A DNA stretch of 64,000 nt from an uncultured Sutterella sp. GTDB lineage: Bacteria > Pseudomonadota > Gammaproteobacteria > Burkholderiales > Burkholderiaceae_F. The notes beneath the pieces are model-generated. The model was not told the DNA's origin. It was given only the letters and a program-made list of their open reading frames with translations, and did no database searches. The DNA lies in NCBI GenBank assembly GCA_905213905.1, contig CAJMKD010000005.1, positions 40,705 through 104,704 on the forward strand, in the 5' to 3' direction. The stretch's first letter is position 1, and each line of letters begins with the position of its first letter. Shown here piece after piece: positions 25,202 to 33,980 of this stretch. A program made the position numbers and the translations under genes.

Positions 25202-26146
25202 ATGACACTTACCGAACTTAAATACGTCATCGCCGTTGCGCGTGAACGGCACTTCGGCCGAGCTGCCGAATCCTGCTTTGTTAGTCAGCCGTCTCTTTCC
25301 GTTGCCATCAAGAAGCTCGAAGAAGAGCTCGGCGTCACGATTTTCGAACGCCGGTCGAGCGATATCGCGATCACGCCTGTGGGACAGCAGATCATTGCAC
25401 AGGCACAGAAGGTCCTTGAAGAAAGCCGGCGCATCGTCGAAATCGCCCATCAGGGCCAGGATCCGCTTGCCGGTCCGCTTCGTCTCGGCGTAATTTACAC
25501 GATCGGGCCGTACCTTCTGCCGTCGCTTATCAGCGAGATGACGGTTGAAACGCCAAAAATGCCGCTCTATCTGGAGGAAACCTTCACGAACGAGCTGCTT
25601 GCCAAGCTGAAGAACGGCCAGCTCGACGTCGCCATCATGGCCGACACCATTCACGACACCGGCCTCATGACGGAAGCCGTTTATGAGGAATCCTTTGTCG
25701 TCGCCGTGCCGTCGCATCATCCGTGGGTGAACCGCAATTACATCGGTCCCGACGAACTGAAGGACCAGACGATGCTGCTGCTCGGCGCCGGACACTGCTT
25801 CCGCGATCAGATTCTCGGCGTCTGCCCGGACATCAACCGCTTCAATTCGCAGGCTTCGGCCGTGCAGCGCACTGTTGAAGGATCAAGCCTGCAGACCATC
25901 TGCCACATGGTTGCGCAGGGGCTTGGCATCACGGTGCTGCCTGCTTCGGCCGTTCCCTATCTGGCAGGTCTATCCGACGCAGTCAAAATCATCCCCTTCA
26001 AGTCGCCTGCGCCCTCGCGCCGCATCATTCTCTGCTGGCGCAAGAGCTATCCGCGCATGGCGGCCGTCGAGGCCATCCTGCGTGCGCTCTCGAAAGTCTC
26101 GCTCAACGGGTGCTCTCCGATTGAGGAAGCCCCGAAGCTCAACTGA
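25202..26146 (+). CDS. oxyR: LysR-type peroxide sensor OxyR
   Basis: Transcription factor that senses hydrogen peroxide by forming a disulfide. The 314-aa protein has the LysR helix-turn-helix (residues about 18-45, FGRAAESCFVSQPSLS) and a regulatory domain with Cys199 and Cys208 in GHCFRDQILGVC, exactly the E. coli OxyR positions, plus Thr100 in YTIGPYLLP. It is the third gene of ridA-recG-oxyR and is followed by a terminator. Confidence 0.95.
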   Translation: MTLTELKYVIAVARERHFGRAAESCFVSQPSLSVAIKKLEEELGVTIFERRSSDIAITPVGQQIIAQAQKVLEESRRIVEIAHQGQDPLAGPLRLGVIYTIGPYLLPSLISEMTVETPKMPLYLEETFTNELLAKLKNGQLDVAIMADTIHDTGLMTEAVYEESFVVAVPSHHPWVNRNYIGPDELKDQTMLLLGAGHCFRDQILGVCPDINRFNSQASAVQRTVEGSSLQTICHMVAQGLGITVLPASAVPYLAGLSDAVKIIPFKSPAPSRRIILCWRKSYPRMAAVEAILRALSKVSLNGCSPIEEAPKLN

Positions 26147-26175
26147 AGCGCCGAGCGCGTCTGAAGCAAGCTGCC

Positions 26176-26203
26176 AAGTGCGGCGGCTCAGCTGCCGCAC
26201 TTT
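26176..26203 (+). terminator. Terminator after oxyR
   Basis: A 9-bp stem (AAGTGCGGC with GCCGCACTT at 26194-26202) with a 9-base loop. The T run that follows is short (TTT), so it may leak into the next gene. Confidence 0.6.
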
Positions 26204-26228
26204 ACCAATAAAAAAGGACACCCAAAAC

Positions 26229-27485
26229 ATGTCGGACGCCAAGGAACAAACCGCCGGCACGCCGCAATCGAGCGAACATAACGAGAAAAAATGGGGCGCA
26301 CTCATGACGCGCGCCCGAAATCGTCTCGGGGGCGGCTTGCGCGAGCGCGAGGGTATTGACCTCATCGTGCGCGTGCTTCTCATGGCCGTCGTTGCCAGCG
26401 GCTGCTACCTCATCATTCAGCCGTTTCTTACAGCCATTCTGCTCGCAGCCGTGATCGCAGTCGCCACTTGGCCGCTCTTTGACAGGCTCCGCGCCTGGTG
26501 CGGGCACCGAGCAACGCCGGCCGCATTTCTGATGGTGAGCGCCATCGTTGTGATCTTCCTGATCCCGATGTCGTTCTTTCTCATTGCCTCTGCGCAGCGT
26601 CTGCCCGGCGTCGTCTCGAAAATTGTGCAGACAGTTAAGGACCCGCAGCCAGTTCTCGATACGGTCCGCGGCATCCCTTACGCAGGCGAATGGCTCTACA
26701 GCGAGCTTTTGCAGGCGATTGACCCTGCATCCTTCGGTCAAAGCATTCAGAAGATTCTGGACCCGCTCTCGAGCGCGATCATCAATATGGCCGTTGATGT
26801 CAGCAACGGTCTCCTGCAGCTCGCGCTCGTCACCTTCATCGTCTTTTTCTTCTACCGGGACGGCGCATGGTTCGCCGACCGCGTCCGCGAGCTGCTTGTT
26901 CGTGTGAGCGGCGGCATTGCATCTGAAATCTGCGACATTCTCGTCAACACGACCCGCTCGGTGGTCTACGGCATCATCGGCACAGCCATTTGCCAAGGCC
27001 TTGTGGCCGGCATCGGCTTTTGGATTGCCGGCGTGCCGGGCGTTCTCATTTTGTCGGCAACCGTCTGCCTGCTCTCGGTCGTTCCGATCGGCCCGCCGCT
27101 CGTCTGGATCCCCGCAGCCGTCTGGCTTTACGCCAAAGGCGAGATCGGCATGGCTGCCTTTCTCTTCGTCTGGGGCGCCGCCTGCATTTCGAGCGTCGAC
27201 AATGTCGTGAAGCCGCTCCTTATTTCGCGCGGCTCAACGCTGCCGCTTGCCCTTATTTTCCTCGGCGTCTTCGGCGGCGTCATTGCGTTCGGTTTCCTCG
27301 GCCTCATTCTCGGGCCGCTTTTGCTTTCGATCGGCCTTGCACTCTTTCAAGCCTGGCTCAAGAAGCCCGTCATTGAATTTGCTCACCGCGTTGAGCATGC
27401 CAACGATGACGACGCTGAGGGCCAGCAGCCTGGCGTCGGCAGCAAGGACGCGAACGATCTTCCAAAAGAGCCTCCCGCTCCATAA
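26229..27485 (+). CDS. AI-2E family membrane transporter (PerM/YdiK-like)
   Basis: A polytopic inner-membrane protein of the AI-2E/PerM family, whose members are linked to export of small molecules, including AI-2 in some cases and ion exchange in others. The 418-aa protein has a charged tail of about 45 residues, paired helices LLMAVVASGCYLIIQPFLTA, a central soluble part with PYAGEWLYSELL, and the family motif PIGPPLVWIPAAVWL followed by SSVDNVVKPLLIS and LGPLLLSIGLALF. The ATG at 26229 is preceded by AAGGA. The C terminus is acidic and Pro/Gly-rich. Substrate unknown. Confidence 0.88.
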   Translation: MSDAKEQTAGTPQSSEHNEKKWGALMTRARNRLGGGLREREGIDLIVRVLLMAVVASGCYLIIQPFLTAILLAAVIAVATWPLFDRLRAWCGHRATPAAFLMVSAIVVIFLIPMSFFLIASAQRLPGVVSKIVQTVKDPQPVLDTVRGIPYAGEWLYSELLQAIDPASFGQSIQKILDPLSSAIINMAVDVSNGLLQLALVTFIVFFFYRDGAWFADRVRELLVRVSGGIASEICDILVNTTRSVVYGIIGTAICQGLVAGIGFWIAGVPGVLILSATVCLLSVVPIGPPLVWIPAAVWLYAKGEIGMAAFLFVWGAACISSVDNVVKPLLISRGSTLPLALIFLGVFGGVIAFGFLGLILGPLLLSIGLALFQAWLKKPVIEFAHRVEHANDDDAEGQQPGVGSKDANDLPKEPPAP

Positions 27486-27511
27486 CGCCTGAAAGGCCTG
27501 AAGGAATCACG

Positions 27512-27551
27512 GAAATCCGAGTTTGCTGCGGCATCTCGGATTTCTTCTTTT
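27512..27551 (+). terminator. Rho-independent terminator after the AI-2E family gene
   Basis: A 10-bp stem (GAAATCCGAG with CTCGGATTTC) and a 13-base loop, followed by TTCTTTTC. It lies 26 bases after the stop codon. Confidence 0.85.
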
Positions 27552-27647
27552 CGTAGGCGTCTTCCTCAGGATGCCGGCGCCGTTTGCGCTCTGAACGCTT
27601 CATTTGCGATGAATTTCTTTCGGTGAATATCCGCGAAATCCATGCAA

Positions 27648-27687
27648 ATAAAAAGCCCGCTCTGCGCCTGAGGGCGATGGAGCGGGC
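27648..27687 (-). terminator. Rho-independent terminator after dcuC
   Basis: On the minus strand, stem GCCCGCTC with GAGCGGGC is followed by TTTTT. A second perfect hairpin (11-bp stem GTGCTTTTCCG) lies between it and the dcuC stop at 27710-27740, without a T run. Confidence 0.85.
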
Positions 27688-27758
27688 GAAATTTCAATCG
27701 ATGCCGCCGGTGCTTTTCCGCTTTTAGATCGGAAAAGCACGCTAGCGGGGATCGAGCC

Positions 27759-29027
27759 TTAGACCATGATCAGCGCGCAGACGATCGTCGCGACAATCAT
27801 CGGAATGGCGGTGCGCTTCACGACTTCGATCGGCGAAACCATCGCGATGCCCGAAACGAGAATCGTGACGCCTGCGAGCGGCGAAGCCGTACGGCCGGCA
27901 GCGCCGGCGAGGAACGCGAGGCCGCCCAGGCCTTCGATCGTCATGCCGAAGTCCTTGGCGTGCGGCGTAACCGTTTCATTGAAGGCAAGCGTCGCAGCGT
28001 CGCCGGAACCCGTGATGACGCCCATGATGAACGGGCCGATCGAGCCGCCCCAGCGGGCGATTTCATTCGATTCCTTGAGCGCGGCCACAAACGTGTCGAT
28101 GAGGCCAGCGGACTTCAGGCCGGCGGCGAAAACGCCGGCGGCGATGATGATGCCCATCACGTCGGCGTAGCCCTTGCCCGTGCCGGCAAAGAATTCCTTC
28201 GTGAAGGTCTGCGGATTAGCGCGTGCGACGACAAGGGCAATCACAGCGCCGAGCACCATGGCCTGCGCAACGCCCATCTTGATGAACGGGCACCAGAGGT
28301 TGCCGACAACGAGGATCGTGATCGGAACGAGCGGAATGAGCGCGAGGATCGGGCTCGGCGTGAAGTCGTCCTGCTTCTGCAGCTTCGATTCGTCGACCTT
28401 GGCGTTCGCATCGCCCTTGTGGTCGCCGAAGATGATGCAGAAGATGAGCGTGCCGACGACGCCGAAGGCACCAATGAGGAGCGAGTACGGCGCATGGAAC
28501 GCGATGAAGTCCATCACGTCAATGTGCGCCATGTTGGCGACGTACGGATTATGCGACGTGCCCGGCGAGAGATACGAACCGATCGTGCCGGCGAGAACGG
28601 CGGCAGCCGCGCCCGCGGGCTTGATGCCGGCGCGCAGCATCACGGGAATCAGCGTCGAGCCGACGGCAGCGGCGCAGCCGGCAGCCGAAGGAATCGCGAT
28701 GTTCACAAAGAAAGTGATCGCGGTGCAGACCGGAACGAGGAAAATGCCGAGGCCGCGGATCGGGCTCGCCAGATAGTGAACGAGCGAACGGTCGGCATTG
28801 GTGTAGCGAGCGACGAAGGCGAAACCCATCGACGAGCAGATGGCCATCACGAGCGACGTGTTCGTCATCGACTTCGCAAATGCATCAAGGCCGCCGATCA
28901 GATCCCAGGAAATGAGGCAGAGCACAAGGCCTGAACCGATCAGCACAAGGCGGGTTTCATAACGCTTGATGAGGCCGTAGATCACGACGAAGATCATGGC
29001 CACAGCAAGCCATTGCGTAATACCCAT
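27759..29027 (-). CDS. dcuC: DcuC family C4-dicarboxylate transporter
   Basis: Inner-membrane carrier, in known relatives mainly for succinate efflux or dicarboxylate exchange during fermentation and fumarate respiration. The 422-aa protein has about 12 membrane segments and the conserved pieces SPGTSHNPYVA, VMGIIIAAGVFAAGL, ITGSGDAATLAFNET and LAGAAGRTASPLAGV. The ATG at 29027 has GGAG about 9 bases upstream. With dcuA, aspA and frdAB it fits an organism that respires fumarate. A -10-like CATAAT followed by GACG lies at 29159-29164 on the same strand. Confidence 0.9.
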   Translation of the reverse strand: MGITQWLAVAMIFVVIYGLIKRYETRLVLIGSGLVLCLISWDLIGGLDAFAKSMTNTSLVMAICSSMGFAFVARYTNADRSLVHYLASPIRGLGIFLVPVCTAITFFVNIAIPSAAGCAAAVGSTLIPVMLRAGIKPAGAAAAVLAGTIGSYLSPGTSHNPYVANMAHIDVMDFIAFHAPYSLLIGAFGVVGTLIFCIIFGDHKGDANAKVDESKLQKQDDFTPSPILALIPLVPITILVVGNLWCPFIKMGVAQAMVLGAVIALVVARANPQTFTKEFFAGTGKGYADVMGIIIAAGVFAAGLKSAGLIDTFVAALKESNEIARWGGSIGPFIMGVITGSGDAATLAFNETVTPHAKDFGMTIEGLGGLAFLAGAAGRTASPLAGVTILVSGIAMVSPIEVVKRTAIPMIVATIVCALIMV

Positions 29028-29218
29028 TAGAAGATCTCCAGAAAGTTCCCTGATTTAAGGCAGGGTGAAAACGGCGTTTCGAGGACAGCGCCGGAGTAAA
29101 CAAGGACAATCCGCCCCGTCGCCGATCTTGCGTCGGCTTCGCAGGACGAACTGTCGTCATTATGCAGAGCTCGGGCGATTTCGGCCTCGAGACAACTACC
29201 AAAAAAGTTGAATTTTCT

Positions 29219-29234
29219 TGCGTCAGTCGACGCA
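29219..29234 (-). terminator. Weak hairpin after orn
   Basis: Stem TGCGTC/GACGCA with a 4-base loop lies 47 bases after the orn stop. The T run (TTTTTT) begins only about 12 bases beyond the stem, so termination here is uncertain. Confidence 0.35.
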
Positions 29235-29280
29235 GACGAGCCGAATTTGCACTCGCGGCGGCAAAGGCCGGACTGCAAAA

Positions 29281-29859
29281 TCAGATTTTGAAGACTTCCC
29301 GCCGATAGTGGCGGAGTTCGTCAATGCTTTCGCGAATGTCCGAAAGCGCCTGATGCTTCGTCGCGCTCGTGCCGACCCAAACCTTTTCGGGGGCCCAGCG
29401 CCGTGCAAGCTCCTTGATGGTCGAAACGTCGATGGACCGGTAATGGAAGTAGCGCTCCAGATTCGGCAGCCACCGCGCCATGAAGCGCCGGTCCTGACCG
29501 ATCGTGTTGCCGCACATCGGGCTTTTGCCTTCGGGCACGAAGCGGCGGAAAACCTCCAGGAAGATCTTGGAGGCGGCCTCTTCGTCGACAGCGCTCTCGA
29601 GCACGCGCTTCACAAGGCCTGAGCGCGTATGCGTCTCCGTATTCCAGGCGTCCATGCCGTTCAAAATTTCGGCGGATTGATGAATGGCAACCACCGGACC
29701 TTCATGGAGGATGTTGAGCTCGCGGTCCGTGATGATGGCGGCCACTTCGAGCACGCGGTTCACCTCAGGCTGCAGGCCCGTCATTTCCATGTCAATCCAA
29801 ATGAGATTGTCGTCCGCGTAGGACGGATCGCGCTCGACGCCGTTGACCGTGCTGACCAT
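29281..29859 (-). CDS. orn: Oligoribonuclease
   Basis: 3'-to-5' exonuclease of the DEDD family that degrades short RNA oligonucleotides, including pGpG. The 192-aa protein has the first acidic motif LIWIDMEMTGL, the second motif within ILHEGPVVAIHQS, and the third HQALSDIRESIDELRHYR. The ATG at 29859 (MVSTVNGVERD) is used; a GGAG lies about 11 bases upstream and a -10-like TAGAAT lies 41-46 bases upstream. It is divergent from the M48-like gene, a conserved neighbourhood in Burkholderiales. Confidence 0.95.
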   Translation of the reverse strand: MVSTVNGVERDPSYADDNLIWIDMEMTGLQPEVNRVLEVAAIITDRELNILHEGPVVAIHQSAEILNGMDAWNTETHTRSGLVKRVLESAVDEEAASKIFLEVFRRFVPEGKSPMCGNTIGQDRRFMARWLPNLERYFHYRSIDVSTIKELARRWAPEKVWVGTSATKHQALSDIRESIDELRHYRREVFKI

Positions 29860-29899
29860 AGGAACGAAGACTCCGCTGAAAATGATGGATAGAGGCGCA

Positions 29900-29905
29900 A
29901 TTCTA
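29900..29905 (-). promoter_or_regulatory. Possible -10 box of orn
   Basis: Minus-strand TAGAAT, 41 bases ahead of the orn ATG, preceded at 17-base spacing by TTTCGT, a poor -35. The same -10 hexamer recurs before several other genes in the window. Confidence 0.4.
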
Positions 29906-30044
29906 AACTGCCGCACGCAAAGACGAAACGGGGCGCTTTGCGCGATAATTCGCGGATTCCGTTCGACGCGGCACCCCAGGGCGAAGCGCGTTCGATCAAA
30001 ATCGCCTCCTTGATGCACACCGATATTTTCTCAGCCGGCCACAG

Positions 30045-31697
30045 ATGACCTTGACAGCGAGCAACATTCAGCACGGATTCCTCGCGCTCATGACGCTCTG
30101 CATACTTGTAGAGTGTCTGCTCACTATCTTGCACACGCATGCAGCGGAACGCGCTGCCAGCAAAGTTCCCCCCATGTTTGAAGGCCGGCTCTCGCCGGCG
30201 GCGCACCGCAAGGCCGCCGACTACACCGGCGAGCTCGCTCAAGGGCGGCTTCTGCTCGTATTTGCCGGCGCAGGCGCAGCGCTCTTCTTCACCTACGGCC
30301 ACGGCCTTACGCTGCTTGCCTCGCTTGCAGGCGCACTTTCCTCGAGCGCGCTCGTAGGCGAATGGACCGTGATTGCGCTCGTGCTGCTCATCATGATTCT
30401 GCTCGAAATCCCCTTCGGGTGGTTTCTGCGCTGCCGCATTCCCCGCCGCTACGGCTATCAGACCGAAAACGAAGGACACTGGATCGCCAGAAACTTCAAG
30501 GACGCCTTCACGGGCTGGCTCGTCGAGCTGCCGTTCATCGCGCTTGCGCTCGCGCTTTTCGAATCAATCGGACGCTGGTGGTGGTTGCTCGCCTGGAGCT
30601 TCTGGACGCTCTACCTCATCTGGCGCTGGCGGATCGGTCCGACCTGGACGCTCTTGCGCGGTCGGCGCGCCAAACCGATCAAGGATCCCAAAACGCGCGC
30701 CATGGTCAAGGACTTTCTGGCGCTTGAAGGCCTCGGCATGCGCGATCTGATCGTCATGAAGCGCCCGAGCGGATGGGATCACTCGCACATCGTCCTCGCC
30801 GGCTTCGGCCGCGAAAAAACCGTCGTTGTTTTTGCGCATGCGGCCGCCAAGCTCACTCGGGAAGAACTGCTCGCACTCATTGCGCACGACGTCGGCCACA
30901 TCAAGCACTGCCACGCGTGGATCCGAATTATTCTTTTTTCGCTCTCGGGCCTGCTTGTCGCCTGGTTCGCAGGCTGGGGCGCGCGAAACGACGCGTTTTT
31001 CGAGGGATTCGGCTTTTCACCCTATGTAACGCTGGCCCGAGATGGCGCTCATGCGGGCTTCGTCATTGCCGCTGCGCTCGTTGTCTTTCCCATTCTTTTT
31101 TATCCGCTTCGACCACTCGTCAACCTTTTTTCACGCGCCATGCAGTACGACGCGGACGCCTTCGCCATGAAAACCGTCGGCGCAAACGCGCTTGCACGCG
31201 CGCTCGTGAAGCTGCACCGCGACTATGCAACGACGCTCACACCGTCGCGCCTCTATTCGCTCTTTCATTATTCAAGACCGCATGCCGGGATGCGCGTCGC
31301 TGCGATTCTCGACCGAGCGCGCAAGAACCGATGGCCGCTCGAGAAGCCGGCGCGCGCTGCGTTTCCCGGCGCGCCAGGCGTCTTCGACATCACCGGCTAC
31401 CTTGAGCCCGGTTCTGTGCAGCCCGTTGTCATGACCGTGCGCAGGCAGATGGAAGAAAAGCCGCGTCAGCACTTCTTCAATTCGCCGCAGCAGGAGAGCT
31501 CGTCGAATGAGCCGGCGCCCAAGAGCGCCGAGCCCCGCAACACCGAGGCTACGCCGCTCGAAGCAGCATCCGACGAACCACCCGTAGAGAATCTTTCGGA
31601 AAATCAGGACGACGCCTGCGCCGGCAACGCATTGCAGAAGAACGACGTGCAAACGCCCGCCCCAAACGAAGCAGACAGCAAGACAGAAGCAGCATGA
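30045..31697 (+). CDS. M48 (Ste24-like) membrane protease homologue with altered active site
   Basis: The protein keeps the Ste24/CAAX-protease layout: N-terminal membrane helices, the FEGRLSPAAHRKAADYT and RRYGYQTENEGHWIARNFKD regions, a central domain and a late pair of helices. However, the zinc-protease motif HExxH reads HDVGH (Asp282), and the third zinc ligand, Glu of the E-Y-x-A-D motif, is Gln367 (MQYDADAF). Both key glutamates are lost, so it is probably not an active protease. About 110 C-terminal residues are hydrophilic and Glu/Asn/Pro-rich. The stop overlaps the rsgA start by 4 bases. Confidence 0.8.
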   Translation: MTLTASNIQHGFLALMTLCILVECLLTILHTHAAERAASKVPPMFEGRLSPAAHRKAADYTGELAQGRLLLVFAGAGAALFFTYGHGLTLLASLAGALSSSALVGEWTVIALVLLIMILLEIPFGWFLRCRIPRRYGYQTENEGHWIARNFKDAFTGWLVELPFIALALALFESIGRWWWLLAWSFWTLYLIWRWRIGPTWTLLRGRRAKPIKDPKTRAMVKDFLALEGLGMRDLIVMKRPSGWDHSHIVLAGFGREKTVVVFAHAAAKLTREELLALIAHDVGHIKHCHAWIRIILFSLSGLLVAWFAGWGARNDAFFEGFGFSPYVTLARDGAHAGFVIAAALVVFPILFYPLRPLVNLFSRAMQYDADAFAMKTVGANALARALVKLHRDYATTLTPSRLYSLFHYSRPHAGMRVAAILDRARKNRWPLEKPARAAFPGAPGVFDITGYLEPGSVQPVVMTVRRQMEEKPRQHFFNSPQQESSSNEPAPKSAEPRNTEATPLEAASDEPPVENLSENQDDACAGNALQKNDVQTPAPNEADSKTEAA

Positions 31698-32653
31698 AAA
31701 AATTTGAATCTCGACGACGCACGAAGGCGCCGGCGGCGAATGCGTCTGACGCCGGGGCAATCCGCATCACCGGACGCGTCACCGCTTCGCACGGACGACA
31801 CTATTTCGTGACAACCCCCGAAGGCGAACGCATTGAAGCGCACCGCCGCGGCAAAAAAGGCGACGTTGTCGTGGGCGACATCGTTCAGCTCTCGTCGGCC
31901 GTTTCCGGCGTTGCAGCCATCGAGGCGATCGAGCCGCGCAAGAGCCTCCTCTACCGCTCCGATGAATGGCGCATCAAGTCGCTTGCCGCCAATGTCGATC
32001 AGGTAGCCATTGTTTTCGCGTCAAGACCGAGCTTCAATCCTTGGTTCATCTGGAAGGCGCTTCTTGCGGCCCATGAAGCCGGCATCCCGGCCATCGTGAT
32101 CCGCAACAAGGCGGATCTTGTCGAAAACGCTGAAGCGGCGCAAACCGAAGCGGCGCGCCTCAACAATCTCGGCGTGACGGTGCTCGAAATATCCGCGCTC
32201 GAAAAGCCCGAAGCCGCAAAAGCTGCGCTTTTGCCCTGCTTTTCGGAAAAAGCAACGCTCCTTGTCGGCCAGTCCGGCATGGGCAAGTCGACGATTCTCA
32301 ACCTTCTCGTGCCGCATGCGCAGGCAGCGACGCGTGAGTTTTCGGTTGCGCTCAATCTCGGCAAGCAGACCACGACGGCCGCCCGCTGGTACGAAGCCGA
32401 CGACTGGACGGGCGCCATCGTCGACACGCCGGGATTTCAGGAGTTCGGACTCGCTCACCTTTCGCTCAGCGATATTCTTCGCGCCATGCCCGACATCGCT
32501 TCGCACGCCACAGGCTGCCGCTTCTTCAACTGCCGGCATCTGCATGAGCCGGGCTGCTCGGTGAAAGCTGCGCTTGAAGCGGGCGAAATCGATCCCGCGC
32601 GCTACGAGTTCTATGCTGCCATGGCTGCGGACGCCGATCCTTTGCCGCGATGA
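31694..32653 (+). CDS. rsgA: Ribosome small-subunit GTPase RsgA
   Basis: Circularly permuted GTPase that checks late 30S assembly. The 319-aa protein has an N-terminal OB fold with a basic tail, the G4 motif RNKAD before the P-loop GQSGMGKST, the G3 motif DTPGFQEFGL, and a C-terminal zinc motif (CRFFNCRHLHEPGC). The ATG overlaps the preceding stop (ATGA), indicating translational coupling. Confidence 0.96.
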   Translation: MKKFESRRRTKAPAANASDAGAIRITGRVTASHGRHYFVTTPEGERIEAHRRGKKGDVVVGDIVQLSSAVSGVAAIEAIEPRKSLLYRSDEWRIKSLAANVDQVAIVFASRPSFNPWFIWKALLAAHEAGIPAIVIRNKADLVENAEAAQTEAARLNNLGVTVLEISALEKPEAAKAALLPCFSEKATLLVGQSGMGKSTILNLLVPHAQAATREFSVALNLGKQTTTAARWYEADDWTGAIVDTPGFQEFGLAHLSLSDILRAMPDIASHATGCRFFNCRHLHEPGCSVKAALEAGEIDPARYEFYAAMAADADPLPR

Positions 32654-32672
32654 AGCGCCTCACGCGCACTTT

Positions 32673-32700
32673 TTGCCAAGCAGCAAAAGAATCCTAAAAT
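32673..32700 (+). promoter_or_regulatory. Promoter of moaA
   Basis: TTGCCA at 32673-32678 and TAAAAT at 32695-32700, with 16 bases between. The predicted start near 32707 leaves about a 30-base leader before the moaA ATG. It lies just after the rsgA stop, so moaA probably has its own transcript. Confidence 0.6.
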
Positions 32701-32737
32701 TGAATTTTTGTCCCGGCTTCACGAAGAAGTTCGCGCT

Positions 32738-33859
32738 ATGCCAGAGTCCGTCACACCCAAAGTCATCCCGGTAGAACCGATCCAGAACGCCATTCCCGTC
32801 CTGCCGATTCCGCAGAGCGGCCCGGTGCGCCGCGTCGACGGCCATTGGCGGGACGAACTTGGCCGGCCGCTGCGCGATCTGCGCATATCGGTCACCGACC
32901 ACTGCAACTTCCGCTGCCGCTACTGCATGCCCAAGGAGTCGTTCTCAAAGAAGCGCCACTTCCTCGCCATGACGGAGCTGCTCACCTTTGAGGAAATTCT
33001 CCGCGTCAGCCGGATCGCTGTCGCCAACGGCATCGAAAAGCTTCGGCTCACGGGCGGCGAGCCGCTTCTGAGAAAGGGCATCGAAAACCTGATTGCCGAC
33101 CTCCGGAAGCTGAAGACGCCTGACGGCCGCGACATCGACATCGCCATGACGACGAACGGATCGCTTCTCGCGCGCAAGGCGCAGGCGCTTCGCGATGCCG
33201 GACTCGACCGCCTCACGGTGTCGCTTGACGCCATTGACGAAGCCATCTTTCAGGGGTTCAACGACGTGGGCTATCCGGCAGCCAAAGTGCTGGAGGCCAT
33301 CGATCATGCGCAGCGCATCGGCTTTCCCGTGAAGGTCAATACCGTCATCAAGCGCGGCGTCAACGAAGGCGAAATTCTTCGCATCTGCGAACGGTTCCGA
33401 GGCACAGGCGTGATCCCGCGCTTCATCGAATACATGGATGTCGGCACCGCCAACGGCTGGCGCATGACCGACGTGGTTCCTTCGCTCGAAGTGCTCAACC
33501 GAATTGCCGCTCAGTGGCCCGTTGAACCGATCAACGCCAATTATCCGGGCGAGACCGCCACGCGCTGGCGCTACAAGGACGGCGCAGGCGAATTCGGCCT
33601 CATCAGCTCCGTGACGCGCGCTTTCTGCAGAAGCTGCTCGCGCGTTCGGCTCTCGATGGAGGGGCGGCTTTATCTTTGCCTCTTCGCCACCGTGGGCTAC
33701 GACATCCGGACAATGCTCCGCGGCGGCTGCACGGACCGAGAGCTCGAAGAAGCATTCGGCCGCATCTGGACCGCCCGCAGCAACCGCTACTCCGAACTCC
33801 GCTCGCTCGGACTCGCGCCCTCGCGCGACAAGATTGAAATGAGCTACATCGGCGGATAA
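32738..33859 (+). CDS. moaA: GTP 3',8-cyclase MoaA
   Basis: Radical-SAM enzyme that carries out the first step of molybdenum cofactor synthesis on GTP. The 373-aa protein has the N-terminal cluster motif at Cys56, Cys60 and Cys63 (CNFRCRYC), LTGGEPLLRKG, and a C-terminal cluster motif FCRSCSRVR followed by a third Cys in LYLCLF, ending EMSYIGG. The ATG at 32738 is used; an upstream TTG in frame is less likely. A 40-residue proline-rich tail precedes the barrel. Other cofactor genes (moaD, moaE, moeA, mobB) lie at 48374-50974. Confidence 0.96.
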   Translation: MPESVTPKVIPVEPIQNAIPVLPIPQSGPVRRVDGHWRDELGRPLRDLRISVTDHCNFRCRYCMPKESFSKKRHFLAMTELLTFEEILRVSRIAVANGIEKLRLTGGEPLLRKGIENLIADLRKLKTPDGRDIDIAMTTNGSLLARKAQALRDAGLDRLTVSLDAIDEAIFQGFNDVGYPAAKVLEAIDHAQRIGFPVKVNTVIKRGVNEGEILRICERFRGTGVIPRFIEYMDVGTANGWRMTDVVPSLEVLNRIAAQWPVEPINANYPGETATRWRYKDGAGEFGLISSVTRAFCRSCSRVRLSMEGRLYLCLFATVGYDIRTMLRGGCTDRELEEAFGRIWTARSNRYSELRSLGLAPSRDKIEMSYIGG

Positions 33860-33980
33860 GCGCATCAAGTCGCCTTCTGCGGACGCTTAAGATTTTTCGC
33901 GGCCTTCGCACGATATCCTTCGCGCCCAAACAATATTGACGGGCGCGCTTGCTTATTTCCCATGCGGCGCGCCGGACACC

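Noticed and set aside
32708..32737. TTG start giving a 10-residue-longer MoaA
   Set aside because: The TTG lies at the predicted transcription start, and the ATG at 32738 is the more usual codon.
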